Shown: piece by piece, positions 1 to 7,994 of the stretch
Layout of the letters: each line of letters begins with the position of its first letter
Position numbering within the stretch: the first letter of the stretch is position 1
Source: Anaerosporobacter mobilis DSM 15930
GTDB lineage: Bacteria > Bacillota > Clostridia > Lachnospirales > Lachnospiraceae
Reading direction: 5' to 3'
NCBI RefSeq assembly: GCF_900142955.1
Contig: NZ_FRCP01000010.1
Coordinates: forward strand, 62,001 to 126,000
Length of the DNA: 64,000 nucleotides
The notes under the pieces: generated by a model
Database searches by the model: none
Seen by the model: the letters and a program-made list of their open reading frames with translations, nothing else
What the model was told of the DNA's origin: nothing
Made by a program: the position numbers and the translations under genes

Positions 1-1
1 G

Positions 2-190
2 GGGGTAGGGCATAGTTTTATGCCATTCATGGCAGGTGTGTTTGAATTGGTTGCAAGAACTGTGTGTGCATTTACACTACCAGCAGTGATCGGATTTGCG
101 GGCATTTGTCTAGCAGGTCCAATTGCATGGATTGCGGCAACAATACCATTAGCACTTGCTTATCATAGTGTTATTAAGAAGTTGGAATAG
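2..190 (+). CDS. MATE family efflux transporter, C-terminal end only
   Basis: The window opens inside a gene; 62 in-frame codons run to a TAG at 188-190. The fragment is hydrophobic and contains two likely membrane helices. It reads like the last part of a multidrug and toxin extrusion (MATE) antiporter: GVGHSFMPFMAGVFELVAR, then a GIxLAGPIAW stretch, ending in a short basic tail. MATE proteins export cationic drugs in exchange for Na+ or H+. The rest of the gene lies upstream of the window, so the family call rests on this tail alone. Confidence 0.7.
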   Translation, partial: GVGHSFMPFMAGVFELVARTVCAFTLPAVIGFAGICLAGPIAWIAATIPLALAYHSVIKKLE

Positions 191-333
191 GTCAAGTGCT
201 GACGTGTTCAGATAGTTTTCCTTATGAATATAGCAACTATCTACCCTAAGTGAAGTTTTTATGTGAGAAGTTTGAGTTAGGTTATTAGTAGTTAGCGATT
301 ATTTATCAATAAGCGGTTTCATTAAAATTAGAT

Positions 334-389
334 TTGACAAATATTAAAAAGAGGAATACAATATGAAATTGAAATCGAATTTCATATTG
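334..389 (+). promoter_or_regulatory. Promoter with overlapping inverted-repeat operator of the zinc-uptake operon
   Basis: A TTGACA box (334-339) is followed after exactly 17 bases by TACAAT (357-362). A perfect 12-bp inverted repeat with a 7-base spacer (left arm 359-370, right arm 378-389) covers the -10 box and the likely transcription start. The next gene encodes a Fur-family regulator followed by znuACB, so the repeat is the obvious operator for an autoregulatory, zinc-responsive repressor. It does not match the Bacillus Zur box as I know it. A T-rich run follows the right arm, so a weak hairpin terminator is a less likely alternative. Confidence 0.65.
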
Positions 390-424
390 TATTTTTTATT
401 TATTGCAAAGATAGGAGGCCCTAT

Positions 425-847
425 ATGGCTACTTCGAATGAATATAAAACAAAACAGAAAGAAGTTATTCAGAATTACCTCGAGAATCATGGAGAGAATC
501 ATGTTACGATTGATGAGGTCTTAAACCATCTACGCGATAATCAGATTTCAGTAGGAAGAACCACGATTTATAGATATATGGAAAAGTTGACTGAGGCAGG
601 TACTTTAAGGAAATACTTTTTAGAAGAAGGGATGGGAGCTTGCTATCAGTATATAGGTGAAAATAAGGAATGTAATTCACATTTTCATCTTAAATGTATT
701 AAGTGTGGTGTCCTATTGCATGTAAAATGTGATTATCTATCAGGAGCCGATAAGCACATATTATCGGAACATGGTTTTGAGATTGATAATACAAAAACTG
801 TCTTGTATGGTTGGTGTAAGGCATGCAAATCGAATAAAGAAGGCTAA
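425..847 (+). CDS. Fur-family transcriptional regulator, probably zinc-responsive (Zur-like)
   Basis: This 140-residue metalloregulator has an N-terminal winged helix (about residues 8-75, with the SVGRTTIYRYMEKL recognition-helix region) and a C-terminal dimer and metal domain. HFHLKCIKCG and GWCKAC supply the two CxxC pairs that usually hold structural zinc, and His and Asp residues nearby can form the regulatory site. A GGAGG sits just upstream of the ATG. It is the first gene of an operon with znuA, znuC and znuB, so zinc is the likely signal. Fur (iron) and PerR (peroxide) cannot be excluded from the protein alone. The inverted repeat in its promoter suggests autoregulation. Confidence 0.85.
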   Translation: MATSNEYKTKQKEVIQNYLENHGENHVTIDEVLNHLRDNQISVGRTTIYRYMEKLTEAGTLRKYFLEEGMGACYQYIGENKECNSHFHLKCIKCGVLLHVKCDYLSGADKHILSEHGFEIDNTKTVLYGWCKACKSNKEG

Positions 848-889
848 TATCTGTCTTAGAGAAAAATAATTTAGAGAAAGGTAAAGGTA

Positions 890-1909
890 ATGATGAAACG
901 GTATAGGAAATTACAAGTTATAATATGTGTAGCGTGTATTGTAAGCCTTCTATTAATAGGCTGTTCCAAAGTGGAAACAACAGATAGTAAAGTAGCAGGC
1001 GATAATACATCTAAAATAAAAGTAGTAACAACATTATTCCCGCAATATGATTTTGCAAATCAAGTGGGAAAGGATGCAGTAGAGGTTAAGATGCTATTAA
1101 AACCAGGTGTTGAGAGTCACACGTATGAGCCAGCACCAAGTGATATAATTGAAATCAATAAAGCAGACATATTCTTATATACTGGTGATGAGATGGAACC
1201 TTGGGTATCTAAGATTCTAGATAGTTTGGATAGTGATGTTATGATTATTGATCTATCAAAGAATATTACTCTTGATAAGGTAGGAGATCATGATCATGAA
1301 CACGAGGATGAAGAAAGTGATGGAGACCACCTTCATGAAGATGAGAGTGAAGAAGCAGAACATGAAGAAGACCATGTGCATTCGTATGATCCTCACATCT
1401 GGACAAATCCATTGAATGCTAAGATTATGGTGGAGGATATTAAGACAGCGTTAAGTGAAGTAGATAAAGCAAATAAAATGACTTATGAAAACAATGCAAA
1501 AGACTATCTTGCTAGTCTTGATCAGTTAGACCAGGATATAAGAGAAGTAGTAAAACAAGCTAAGAGAGATGAGGTTGTGTTTGGTGGAAGATTTGCGTTC
1601 CATTACTTCTTTGAAGAATATGGGCTTGATTATGTATCTGCTTATGATTCTTGTTCTTCAGAAACGGAACCAAGTGCTAAGGTGATCGCAACAATCATTG
1701 ATAAAGTAAAAGAAGATCAAATACCTGTTATCTTCTATGAAGAATTTGCTAATCCAAAAGTAGCGGAGTCAATTGCTAATGCAACTGGGGCTAAGACATT
1801 ATTATTGCATTCTTGTCATAATGTATCTACAGATGATTATAAGAATGGTGCAACGTATCTTAGTTTAATGTATCAGAATCTTGAGAACCTTAAGGAGGCG
1901 CTTAATTAA
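890..1909 (+). CDS. znuA: Zinc ABC transporter, substrate-binding lipoprotein (ZnuA/AdcA type)
   Basis: This is a 339-residue cluster 9 (TroA/ZnuA) metal-binding lipoprotein. A signal peptide ends in a lipobox (LIGC, about residues 22-25). Three histidines sit where the family places its zinc ligands: His77 in HTYEPAPSD, His169 in DPHIW and His238 in RFAFHYFF. Between the first two lies a loop very rich in His, Asp and Glu (about residues 132-168), the feature that separates zinc-specific members from manganese-specific ones. It delivers zinc to the ZnuB/ZnuC importer encoded just downstream. Two adjacent ATGs (890 and 893) are possible starts. Confidence 0.93.
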   Translation: MMKRYRKLQVIICVACIVSLLLIGCSKVETTDSKVAGDNTSKIKVVTTLFPQYDFANQVGKDAVEVKMLLKPGVESHTYEPAPSDIIEINKADIFLYTGDEMEPWVSKILDSLDSDVMIIDLSKNITLDKVGDHDHEHEDEESDGDHLHEDESEEAEHEEDHVHSYDPHIWTNPLNAKIMVEDIKTALSEVDKANKMTYENNAKDYLASLDQLDQDIREVVKQAKRDEVVFGGRFAFHYFFEEYGLDYVSAYDSCSSETEPSAKVIATIIDKVKEDQIPVIFYEEFANPKVAESIANATGAKTLLLHSCHNVSTDDYKNGATYLSLMYQNLENLKEALN

Positions 1910-1910
1910 T

Positions 1911-2615
1911 ATGAGTATTGTCACATGCAAAGATATCAGTATTGAATATGACGGAAAAGTTGCCGTTGATCAAGTTAGTTTTACAATTGAACAAGGAGAC
2001 TATCTTTGTATAGTAGGCGAGAACGGTTCTGGTAAAAGTACGTTAGTAAAGGCTCTCATGGGTTTGTTAAAACTAAAGTCTGGCGAGATAGAGATAAACA
2101 AAGAACTCACGTTAGGAGGAATTGGATACCTTCCTCAGCAAGCAGATTCGCAAAAGGATTTCCCAGCATCGGTGTATGAGATTGTGTTATCTGGTTGCAT
2201 TAAGAGCAAAGGATTAAGACCATTTTATAATGTTAAAGAGAAACAGCGGGTAAAAGATAATTTAGAACGACTTAATATCTTTGATTTAAGACATAAGAGT
2301 TACAGGGAGCTATCTGGAGGGCAACAGCAAAGAGTATTATTAGCAAGGGCTCTTTGTGCGACCGATTCCTTACTTGTATTAGATGAGCCAGTTACAGGGT
2401 TAGATCCTGTAGTTACGGCTGAACTTTATGATATTATTGAAGAATTAAATCGAAGAGAACATGTAACTATTATTATGGTCTCTCATGATGTACGTATGGC
2501 AACAAAAGGTGCGAATAAGATATTGCAGATGGGACGAAAGGTACTATTCTTTGGAAAAACCAAAGAATACATAAATACATCCTATGCAAAAGCATTGTTA
2601 GGAGGGGGACATTGA
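1911..2615 (+). CDS. znuC: Zinc ABC transporter, ATP-binding protein
   Basis: This 234-residue ABC ATPase energises zinc import. It shows Walker A (GENGSGKST), the signature LSGGQQQR, Walker B (LLVLDEP) and the H-loop histidine (MVSHD). The ATG at 1911 is chosen over an in-frame TTG at 1881 because AAGGAGG lies at 1892-1898 and because the gene then begins one base after the znuA stop. Its end overlaps the start of znuB by one base. The tight spacing implies translational coupling within the operon. Confidence 0.93.
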   Translation: MSIVTCKDISIEYDGKVAVDQVSFTIEQGDYLCIVGENGSGKSTLVKALMGLLKLKSGEIEINKELTLGGIGYLPQQADSQKDFPASVYEIVLSGCIKSKGLRPFYNVKEKQRVKDNLERLNIFDLRHKSYRELSGGQQQRVLLARALCATDSLLVLDEPVTGLDPVVTAELYDIIEELNRREHVTIIMVSHDVRMATKGANKILQMGRKVLFFGKTKEYINTSYAKALLGGGH

Positions 2616-3424
2616 TGATACAGACATTACAAGAGATGCTATCGTATCCATTCATATCACGAGCAGTAATTGTTGGGATATTAGTATCATTATGTGCTGC
2701 ATTATTAGGTGTAAGTTTAGTGCTTAAGCGCTTTTCTATGATTGGTGATGGTTTATCTCATGTTTCCTTTGGCGCATTGGCAATTGCTATGGCAATGAAT
2801 ATTGCACCATTGAAACTTAGTATTCCTGTGGTTGTTATTGCTGCATTCTTCCTGCTACGACTTAGTAATAATAGTAAAATTAAAGGAGATGCTTTAATTG
2901 CATTGATATCGAGTAGTTCATTAGCGATTGGCGTTATTGTAATATCAAGAACCACTGGTATGAATGCAGATGTAGATAGCTATATGTTCGGTAGCATATT
3001 AGCCATGAATGACGATGATGTAAATCTTAGCATCATACTATCTATAACAGTACTTATACTTTTTGTGCTATTCTATCATCAACTATTCAGTGTTACCTTT
3101 GACGAGAATTTTTCAAAGGCAGCAGGAATTAATGTTTCCTTGTACAATATGCTAATAGCATTCTTAACAGCCATTACAATTGTATTAGGAATGCGTATGA
3201 TGGGAGCCATGTTAATATCTAGTTTGATTATATTCCCGGCCCTAAGTTCAATGAGGATCTTTAAGAGCTTTCGATTGGTAGTAGTTAGCTCAGCGGTTAT
3301 ATCAGTAATATGTTTTATAATTGGTATGATCGTATCCTATCAATATTCAATACCAGTTGGGGCAAGTGTGGTTGTTGTAAATCTGAGCGTATTGATATTA
3401 TGTAGTTTAGTAGGAAAGCATTAA
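2615..3424 (+). CDS. znuB: Zinc ABC transporter, permease
   Basis: This 269-residue integral membrane protein of the ABC-3 family has about seven to eight hydrophobic helices. It forms the zinc channel that ZnuC drives. Family landmarks include GDGLSHVSFGALA near residue 45 and the MMGAMLISSLIIFPA stretch near residue 195. The ATG at 2615 shares its A with the znuC TGA stop and follows a GGAGGGGG ribosome binding site. It is the last gene of the operon and is followed by a strong terminator. Confidence 0.93.
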   Translation: MIQTLQEMLSYPFISRAVIVGILVSLCAALLGVSLVLKRFSMIGDGLSHVSFGALAIAMAMNIAPLKLSIPVVVIAAFFLLRLSNNSKIKGDALIALISSSSLAIGVIVISRTTGMNADVDSYMFGSILAMNDDDVNLSIILSITVLILFVLFYHQLFSVTFDENFSKAAGINVSLYNMLIAFLTAITIVLGMRMMGAMLISSLIIFPALSSMRIFKSFRLVVVSSAVISVICFIIGMIVSYQYSIPVGASVVVVNLSVLILCSLVGKH

Positions 3425-3440
3425 GAATAATGAATATAAA

Positions 3441-3477
3441 TAAACAAGAGCTGTCACGTGGTGACAGCTCTTGTTTA
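3441..3477. terminator. Bidirectional rho-independent terminator after znuB
   Basis: A perfect 17-bp stem (3441-3457 with 3461-3477) around a three-base loop is AT-rich at its base on both sides. It can stop the zinc operon on the + strand and the converging gene at 3491-3760 on the - strand. Confidence 0.85.
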
Positions 3478-3490
3478 TTACTTACTAGTA

Positions 3491-3760
3491 TTAGTCTTCT
3501 TCTATTACATGAATTTCTAAATAATCAAAATCAATCTGATCGATAAAATTATCTTTAGTGAATCTTGTTTTATCATGACGTTTAAAGTCTGTTATATTAG
3601 AATCTAACCATATTGGCTTGGATAGATCAAAGGAATAACATATAGTATCGATCGCATCATATATCTTTTTAGTACGATTAAGGGTTAAATCGTCATTCTC
3701 AACCGTAATATCAGTTACCATTCTATTGTTTTTAAATATCTTTCCCCATAAGCGGAACAT
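3491..3760 (-). CDS. Small acidic protein of unknown function
   Basis: This 89-residue protein is not assigned to a family. The start at 3760 is preferred to an ATG seven codons upstream because GAAAGGAG lies just before it. The protein starts with a basic stretch (FRLWGKIFKNNRM) and continues as a mixed alpha/beta sequence with YDAIDTICYSFDLSKPIWL, ending in Asp- and Glu-rich residues. No signal peptide or membrane segment is visible. It converges with znuB across the shared terminator and faces an insertion-sequence relic region. Its good ribosome binding site and codon use suggest a real gene. Confidence 0.6.
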   Translation of the reverse strand: MFRLWGKIFKNNRMVTDITVENDDLTLNRTKKIYDAIDTICYSFDLSKPIWLDSNITDFKRHDKTRFTKDNFIDQIDFDYLEIHVIEED

Positions 3761-3790
3761 AGTAAATCTCCTTTCATACAACTCCTCACT

Positions 3791-3834
3791 GATTTATGGT
3801 AAAATTAAATTACACCACATAATTTAATACCCAC
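3791..3834 (+). repeat. Direct repeat, first copy, upstream of the transposase relic
   Basis: The 20 bases at 3791-3810 recur at 5069-5089 with one inserted base, and the following 25-30 bases are also similar (both end in ACCCACA). The copies precede two segments with transposase-like coding remnants, so they are probably the same end region of two decayed copies of one insertion sequence. Confidence 0.45.
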
Positions 3835-3949
3835 AGACAGAAAGAAGTACTGGAAGACATCGCAAATACCCTCTACAAGCCTGTATCTGGGTGTTGTTTA
3901 TCCAGCGTATTTTTTTGAACTACTTTTAATTCTGTTTCTTAAGTTTTGC

Positions 3950-4456
3950 ATGGAACTTCGTGATTTCTGCTTCTTTACTAAAGTTCCTGATGCATCTAAA
4001 TTTACTCAATTCAAACAGGACTTCTTGTTATACTTACAATCCATGTTTGATAAACTTGTCGATGTTACCGAGTCAATATGCCAATGAATTGATTCTAATT
4101 TAGCATCTATGACCATTTTTTAAGAAACATCCGTTAGTAAAGCCTATGACTTTATAGGGGATTCTGATTTTAATACAATTGAAATCTACAAAGCACTTTT
4201 TACTGAATCTCTTGGTTTTAACAAAGCATACATTTCATTTAATAAGCGATCTGCTTTAAAATATGAGGATTATACATTTAATGAAGATGGCATTCCCACA
4301 GGACCTTCACTTTCAATGAAGCCAGAGAGTAATACAGGAAATCTTCGTTGTGATAACAAAGTCTTTAAGTGTGTATGCCCTAAGATGAGCTGGGACAGTT
4401 ATAATGATGATAAATATCATAGCATTTCCCATTGTGAAAATCCATGTACTGTTTAG
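3950..4456 (+). pseudogene. Decayed IS1182-like transposase with stops and an internal deletion
   Basis: In one frame from ATG 3950 the translation reads FTKVPDASKFTQFKQDF, VDVTESICQ, a TGA at 4085, NLASMTIF, a TAA twelve codons later, ETSVSKAYDFIGDSDF, and later CDNKVFKCVCPKMSWD and HCENPC before TAG 4456. These blocks match, in order, what I know of IS1182-type DDE transposases. The catalytic block after the LASTLILDTTG-like motif is missing: ETS is joined almost directly to the YDxxIGDSDF motif, so well over 100 codons are deleted. The C-terminal third is absent too. This is a dead remnant, not a gene. Confidence 0.7.
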
Positions 4457-5068
4457 CAATTTTCTATTTATTCAATAATATAGGAACTTGCTTAGATTAT
4501 CAAGTATTTCCTGTATTGAATTTTATAAACTAAAAACATAAAAGTCTAAAAATTATTTAATCTCATGTATTTTATTAAAAAAATGTAAGAACGGTACACA
4601 ATATAGATATCAAAATACAGAAAAGTCTATGAAAACTCATTAATTTAATATTAAGTAAATTATATAAATTTTTCAAGATATTTTAGCATACTACTAATGT
4701 ACCGTTCAAAAAATTCGAACTATGACATAAGACTTATAGTTTTTTACATTGTGACTTTATAATAAGAGATAAATATACAATGAAGGTAAGTAGGAATAGA
4801 AATAGTTGTATTACGACTCGGTCTAGATTGATATAGAGCTAAGATCGTGTAATTGTGGAAATATAGTCTAAGTTTAAGTAATTATTACCATTATTTATTA
4901 GTCAATGATAACGAAAAAACTATCGTAATATTTATTTAGGCTTACTTTTATCTATATACTCTTAAACAATATCGCGTATAAGAAAAATTAGGATTTCTAA
5001 CTTATATTATTAGAATAAAAAGATACTGACATACTGTAAGAAAATAGAAAATAAAATAGGAAATATAT
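4457..5068. other. AT-rich intergenic stretch without recognisable features
   Basis: About 610 bases of very AT-rich DNA between the two transposase relics carry many stops in every frame. I see no conserved motif, convincing promoter or hairpin. It is probably decayed mobile-element DNA. Confidence 0.5.
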
Positions 5069-5205
5069 GATTTATGGTGAAAATTAAATATATAAAATAT
5101 TAATTACATGTTAAACCCACATTATTCATCGTGACATGAAAACGAAGTTTACTACCACGAATTATCCTGATGAATCTAAGTACCTTTGAAAAGGCTACTT
5201 TTCTG
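5069..5205 (+). repeat. Second relic of the same insertion sequence (direct repeat plus transposase scrap)
   Basis: The repeat at 5069-5089 copies 3791-3810. It is followed at 5136 by an ATG-started scrap, MKTKFTTTNYPDESKYL then a stop, which resembles the FTKVPDASKF block of the relic at 3950. The underlying DNA is also similar, around CCTGATGAATCTAAGTAC against CCTGATGCATCTAAATTT. It looks like the start of a second, even more decayed copy. Confidence 0.35.
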
Positions 5206-5273
5206 CTAAAAAAGAGCAGACTTCACCTGTCATGTTTAAATAAGGCTTTCAGATTATCAAGGTGCTACATTTG

Positions 5274-6599
5274 TTATTCCAACTTTACAGTGAGATTTTT
5301 AATGTTCCTTAAAGTTTCCATATATTCTTGCTGATAAAGACAGCTACTGCAGAGTTTGAAAGTAATATATCTTGCTGAATGGATAATTCTTGCGGCTATC
5401 TTTATCAACTTTAAACGAATGGTATCTATCCGCAGCGTTCTCATTTTTGCGGGCAAAACCAGTCGGCGGAACCAATTGAATAGGTTGTATGCCAAAACAG
5501 ATATCTGAAGTTTATTGAAATTCGTTATCATACTATGACTGCTCATTGCATCCATATGGAACCCAGACTTTGATTCTTTGATGAAGTTCTCCATGGTTCC
5601 ACGATTGCAGTAGAAGTGAATAACATCCTCCGGATTACTTTCCATGTTTGTTACTATGAAAGTATATAAATGAGTCAACTGCCCATAAGGTTTTTCAGCC
5701 TTAACTGCCACTCTTCTTGGATAAAGCCAGCTGTCTGCTTTGTAGAAGAATTCACCATAGACCACTGCATAATCAACCTGATTATCTTTTGTTAATTCAC
5801 AAAGTTCAGTGAAATAATCAGCAGCGGCATCCTTAAGAGGTTTGCTTTCTTTCAAACGGATTGCATAGGTAACACCATTGGATTCCAGTTTTTCGTAAAG
5901 CATGACATCCGCAAACCCGCTGTCACCACGAAGATAGATATCGGTGGTTGGATAATCCTCTTGAAATTCAAGGAGTAGAGGATATAAAAAATCTTTTGCA
6001 TTTTTGGAAGTATAAACATTTCCTGGACGGAGTTCTGCTTTCAAAAGATCTCCAGTTAGGCCATCATAAGCTAAAAGAGGATGGTATCCGTAGTCGCTGT
6101 AATGCTGATTGTAATCATTTCCTTCCTGGCTACCATAAGTAGCAAATAGTGTGGAGTCAATATCTATTAAGATCTGCTCTGGTCTCTTGATCGAATAAAT
6201 GCGTTTACGAAGTATCTGCTGAATCTGTTCAAACTGCATAAGGCAGATGTCATCGCAGCGATTGATAAAGCGTGACATGGTGGGCTGTGAAGCCAGATCT
6301 TTTTTACCGAGAATTGCATTAAATACAGGATCATGTGTTAGTTCATCAGCGTCATCATCCTGAAAATAAGCAGCTACTGTTTGGTAAATCTTCTGCATCA
6401 GATTTTCAGAATCGGTATGATAACGAAAAGAGGCTGAATCATTTGTTTTAAACTTTGACTGAATTAACTTATCAAAACCGATTTTACGGGCGAATTCATT
6501 AACCGGAATCATCCCGGCATCGGAGGATAAATCACCTCCGTTGAAATTTATTTTAATCTTATTATTGCTTTCCAAATGAAGTTCATCTAAAATATGCAT
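5274..6599 (-). CDS. IS1380-family transposase
   Basis: This 441-residue, apparently intact transposase is of the usual length for IS1380. The N-terminal block has GGDLSSDAGMIPVNEF. The DDE catalytic core is visible as Asp in LIDIDSTLFATYG, Asp in LRGDSGFADVMLYEKL and Glu in FYCNRGTMENFIKES. The start at 6599 follows AAAGGAG. I looked for terminal inverted repeats within about 150 bases on each side and found no convincing pair, and no target-site duplication, so the element boundaries are not given. It sits next to older relics, which shows repeated insertion here. Confidence 0.92.
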   Translation of the reverse strand: MHILDELHLESNNKIKINFNGGDLSSDAGMIPVNEFARKIGFDKLIQSKFKTNDSASFRYHTDSENLMQKIYQTVAAYFQDDDADELTHDPVFNAILGKKDLASQPTMSRFINRCDDICLMQFEQIQQILRKRIYSIKRPEQILIDIDSTLFATYGSQEGNDYNQHYSDYGYHPLLAYDGLTGDLLKAELRPGNVYTSKNAKDFLYPLLLEFQEDYPTTDIYLRGDSGFADVMLYEKLESNGVTYAIRLKESKPLKDAAADYFTELCELTKDNQVDYAVVYGEFFYKADSWLYPRRVAVKAEKPYGQLTHLYTFIVTNMESNPEDVIHFYCNRGTMENFIKESKSGFHMDAMSSHSMITNFNKLQISVLAYNLFNWFRRLVLPAKMRTLRIDTIRLKLIKIAARIIHSARYITFKLCSSCLYQQEYMETLRNIKNLTVKLE

Positions 6600-6982
6600 A
6601 AGGGCTTCTCCTTTGTGTTTTTGTTATTGTGGTGATTTCATTATACAAAAGATGAGGCTCTTTTTCTATTCAGTTCGTTCACTTTTTAAGTGAAAAGTAA
6701 TAACAGCTAAAACCAGTAATTATACGGTGCACAGCACCGTTAGCTACAACTAGATGAATAATCTAGGTTAAAGAACTATATAATTAAAATAGATAAAAAA
6801 ATCGTAAGAATATATTAATAAATCAACAGGAATATTATGATATTATATGGATTAATCTGTAATTTTTAAGTACATATTTATTTTTACGCTTCATCTTATG
6901 AAAAAGGAAAAAGGAGGTGAATTATCTTTAAGAGTACATTTGCAAAATTACAAAAAAACTATAATTAGGAGGGAATCATATT
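6600..6982. other. Intergenic region between the IS and a small peptide gene
   Basis: A short hairpin (arms 6724-6730 and 6734-6740) and a palindromic stretch near 6687-6704 lie in this AT-rich region; either could belong to the IS end. A near-perfect Shine-Dalgarno sequence (AAGGAGGTGA, 6910-6919) is not followed by ATG, GTG or TTG at a usable distance. If ATC 6923 or ATT 6920 were used, a peptide of about 14-15 residues would end at TAG 6968. Otherwise the site is a decayed or non-coding ribosome binding site. Confidence 0.4.
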
Positions 6983-7096
6983 ATGAATAATATGGTAAAA
7001 AGAGAAGATGGTAAGTATCCAATGAATATGAAACATTTCCATAAAGCTATTACGGCAACAACGTCAGCAACTACGCATGCATTTTATGCATACTAA
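6983..7096 (+). CDS. 37-residue Thr/Ser/Ala-rich peptide, possible RiPP precursor or signal peptide
   Basis: A small reading frame starts at ATG 6983 behind a strong TAGGAGGG (6966-6973). The first 20 residues are polar and basic (MNNMVKREDGKYPMNMKHFH). The last 16 are AITATTSATTHAFYAY, with six Thr or Ser, an aromatic tail and no Cys. Leader-like front and low-complexity tail recall precursors of ribosomally made, modified peptides, or secreted signals. The 244-codon gene begins nine bases after the stop and could be its partner. I recognise no modification enzyme or transporter nearby, and the peptide has no known family, so the role is open. Confidence 0.5.
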   Translation: MNNMVKREDGKYPMNMKHFHKAITATTSATTHAFYAY

Positions 7097-7105
7097 TGAG
7101 AAGAT

Positions 7106-7840
7106 ATGGACGAATTAGTTAATTCCTACATAATTTATTTATGTAAAAACTACTATATGAGAAATAGAGATGTATTTACTAATAGTCACTATAAAAAAAA
7201 CAATTGGGAAGTTTGTGATAGTATTATATTTGAGGAAGAGTTAATTAATATATTGATTAATTCACTTATCAGTCATGAAGGTGATATATCACAGGTATTA
7301 CAAAGCAGAATAGTAAACTATGTAACAAATGTTATACATAATGAAAAAGTGAATAATCATCGACGATCACTACTTGTTAAAGAAATGATGAGTAACAATA
7401 CTTACCCAGAAAAAACGAATACACTATCTAAATATTCTTTAGCGGATTCGATATTAGTTGAATTAGATAATAGAATAGAAAATACATGTCGTTGTAATTT
7501 TTTGGGAGTATTAATTTATAATGATCATGCTGAAAATCTTAGGGAGGCAGTTGAGGTTGAAGATTTAAGTTTTGTTTTTAAGAATGTAAAACAAGTAAGC
7601 ATAATTGGAAACCTGGATTTTGCTACTGATAATGTATTTACCGTTTTAGACGTGAACCATAAAGTGAATGATAATTATAGAGAGTTTCGAATATTATGTA
7701 TATCAAACTTTAAGCACCTTATATTTTCAATAGAGTATAAGAATGTAGAAATTGAAACTTATAGATATGAAGGTAATAACCCTATTTTAATGCAAAGGTG
7801 CGCTAATAAAATTAGACCTAATAGTTTAGAATGTAAATAA
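7106..7840 (+). CDS. Unrecognised 244-residue protein downstream of the small peptide gene
   Basis: I do not recognise this protein. It has no signal peptide and no clear membrane helix. The N-terminal half is helical and polar (YIIYLCKNYYMRNRD, EEELINILINSLISHEGDI); the C-terminal half looks beta-rich (FLGVLIYNDH, VKQVSIIGNLDFATDNVFTVLDV, HLIFSIEYKNVEIETYRY). Several cysteines are scattered (CRCNF near residue 132). Only a weak GAGAAG precedes ATG 7106, so translation may be coupled to the peptide gene nine bases upstream. A strong terminator follows, so the two form a small transcription unit. Base composition is more AT-rich than in the housekeeping genes, which fits horizontal origin. Confidence 0.6.
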   Translation: MDELVNSYIIYLCKNYYMRNRDVFTNSHYKKNNWEVCDSIIFEEELINILINSLISHEGDISQVLQSRIVNYVTNVIHNEKVNNHRRSLLVKEMMSNNTYPEKTNTLSKYSLADSILVELDNRIENTCRCNFLGVLIYNDHAENLREAVEVEDLSFVFKNVKQVSIIGNLDFATDNVFTVLDVNHKVNDNYREFRILCISNFKHLIFSIEYKNVEIETYRYEGNNPILMQRCANKIRPNSLECK

Positions 7841-7888
7841 TAGGAAAAACACAATCTATTAAATTAGTCCAATTATTTCAAGAAAGAA

Positions 7889-7940
7889 GTTAAAAACTTT
7901 TCCAACTGTAGTTATGGTTGGAAAAGTTTTTAACTCTTTT
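7889..7940 (+). terminator. Rho-independent terminator
   Basis: A perfect 18-bp stem (7889-7906 with 7917-7934) with a ten-base loop is followed by TCTTTTTTG. It closes the peptide and 244-codon gene unit. Confidence 0.85.
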
Positions 7941-7994
7941 TTGTATACAAGCCTTACTATAATGATAAAATACGTTACTCATAGTAGCTGTAAG

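Noticed and set aside
5200..6750. Terminal inverted repeats and target duplication of the IS1380 copy
   Set aside because: I compared both flanks by eye and found only short chance matches, so no element boundary is reported.
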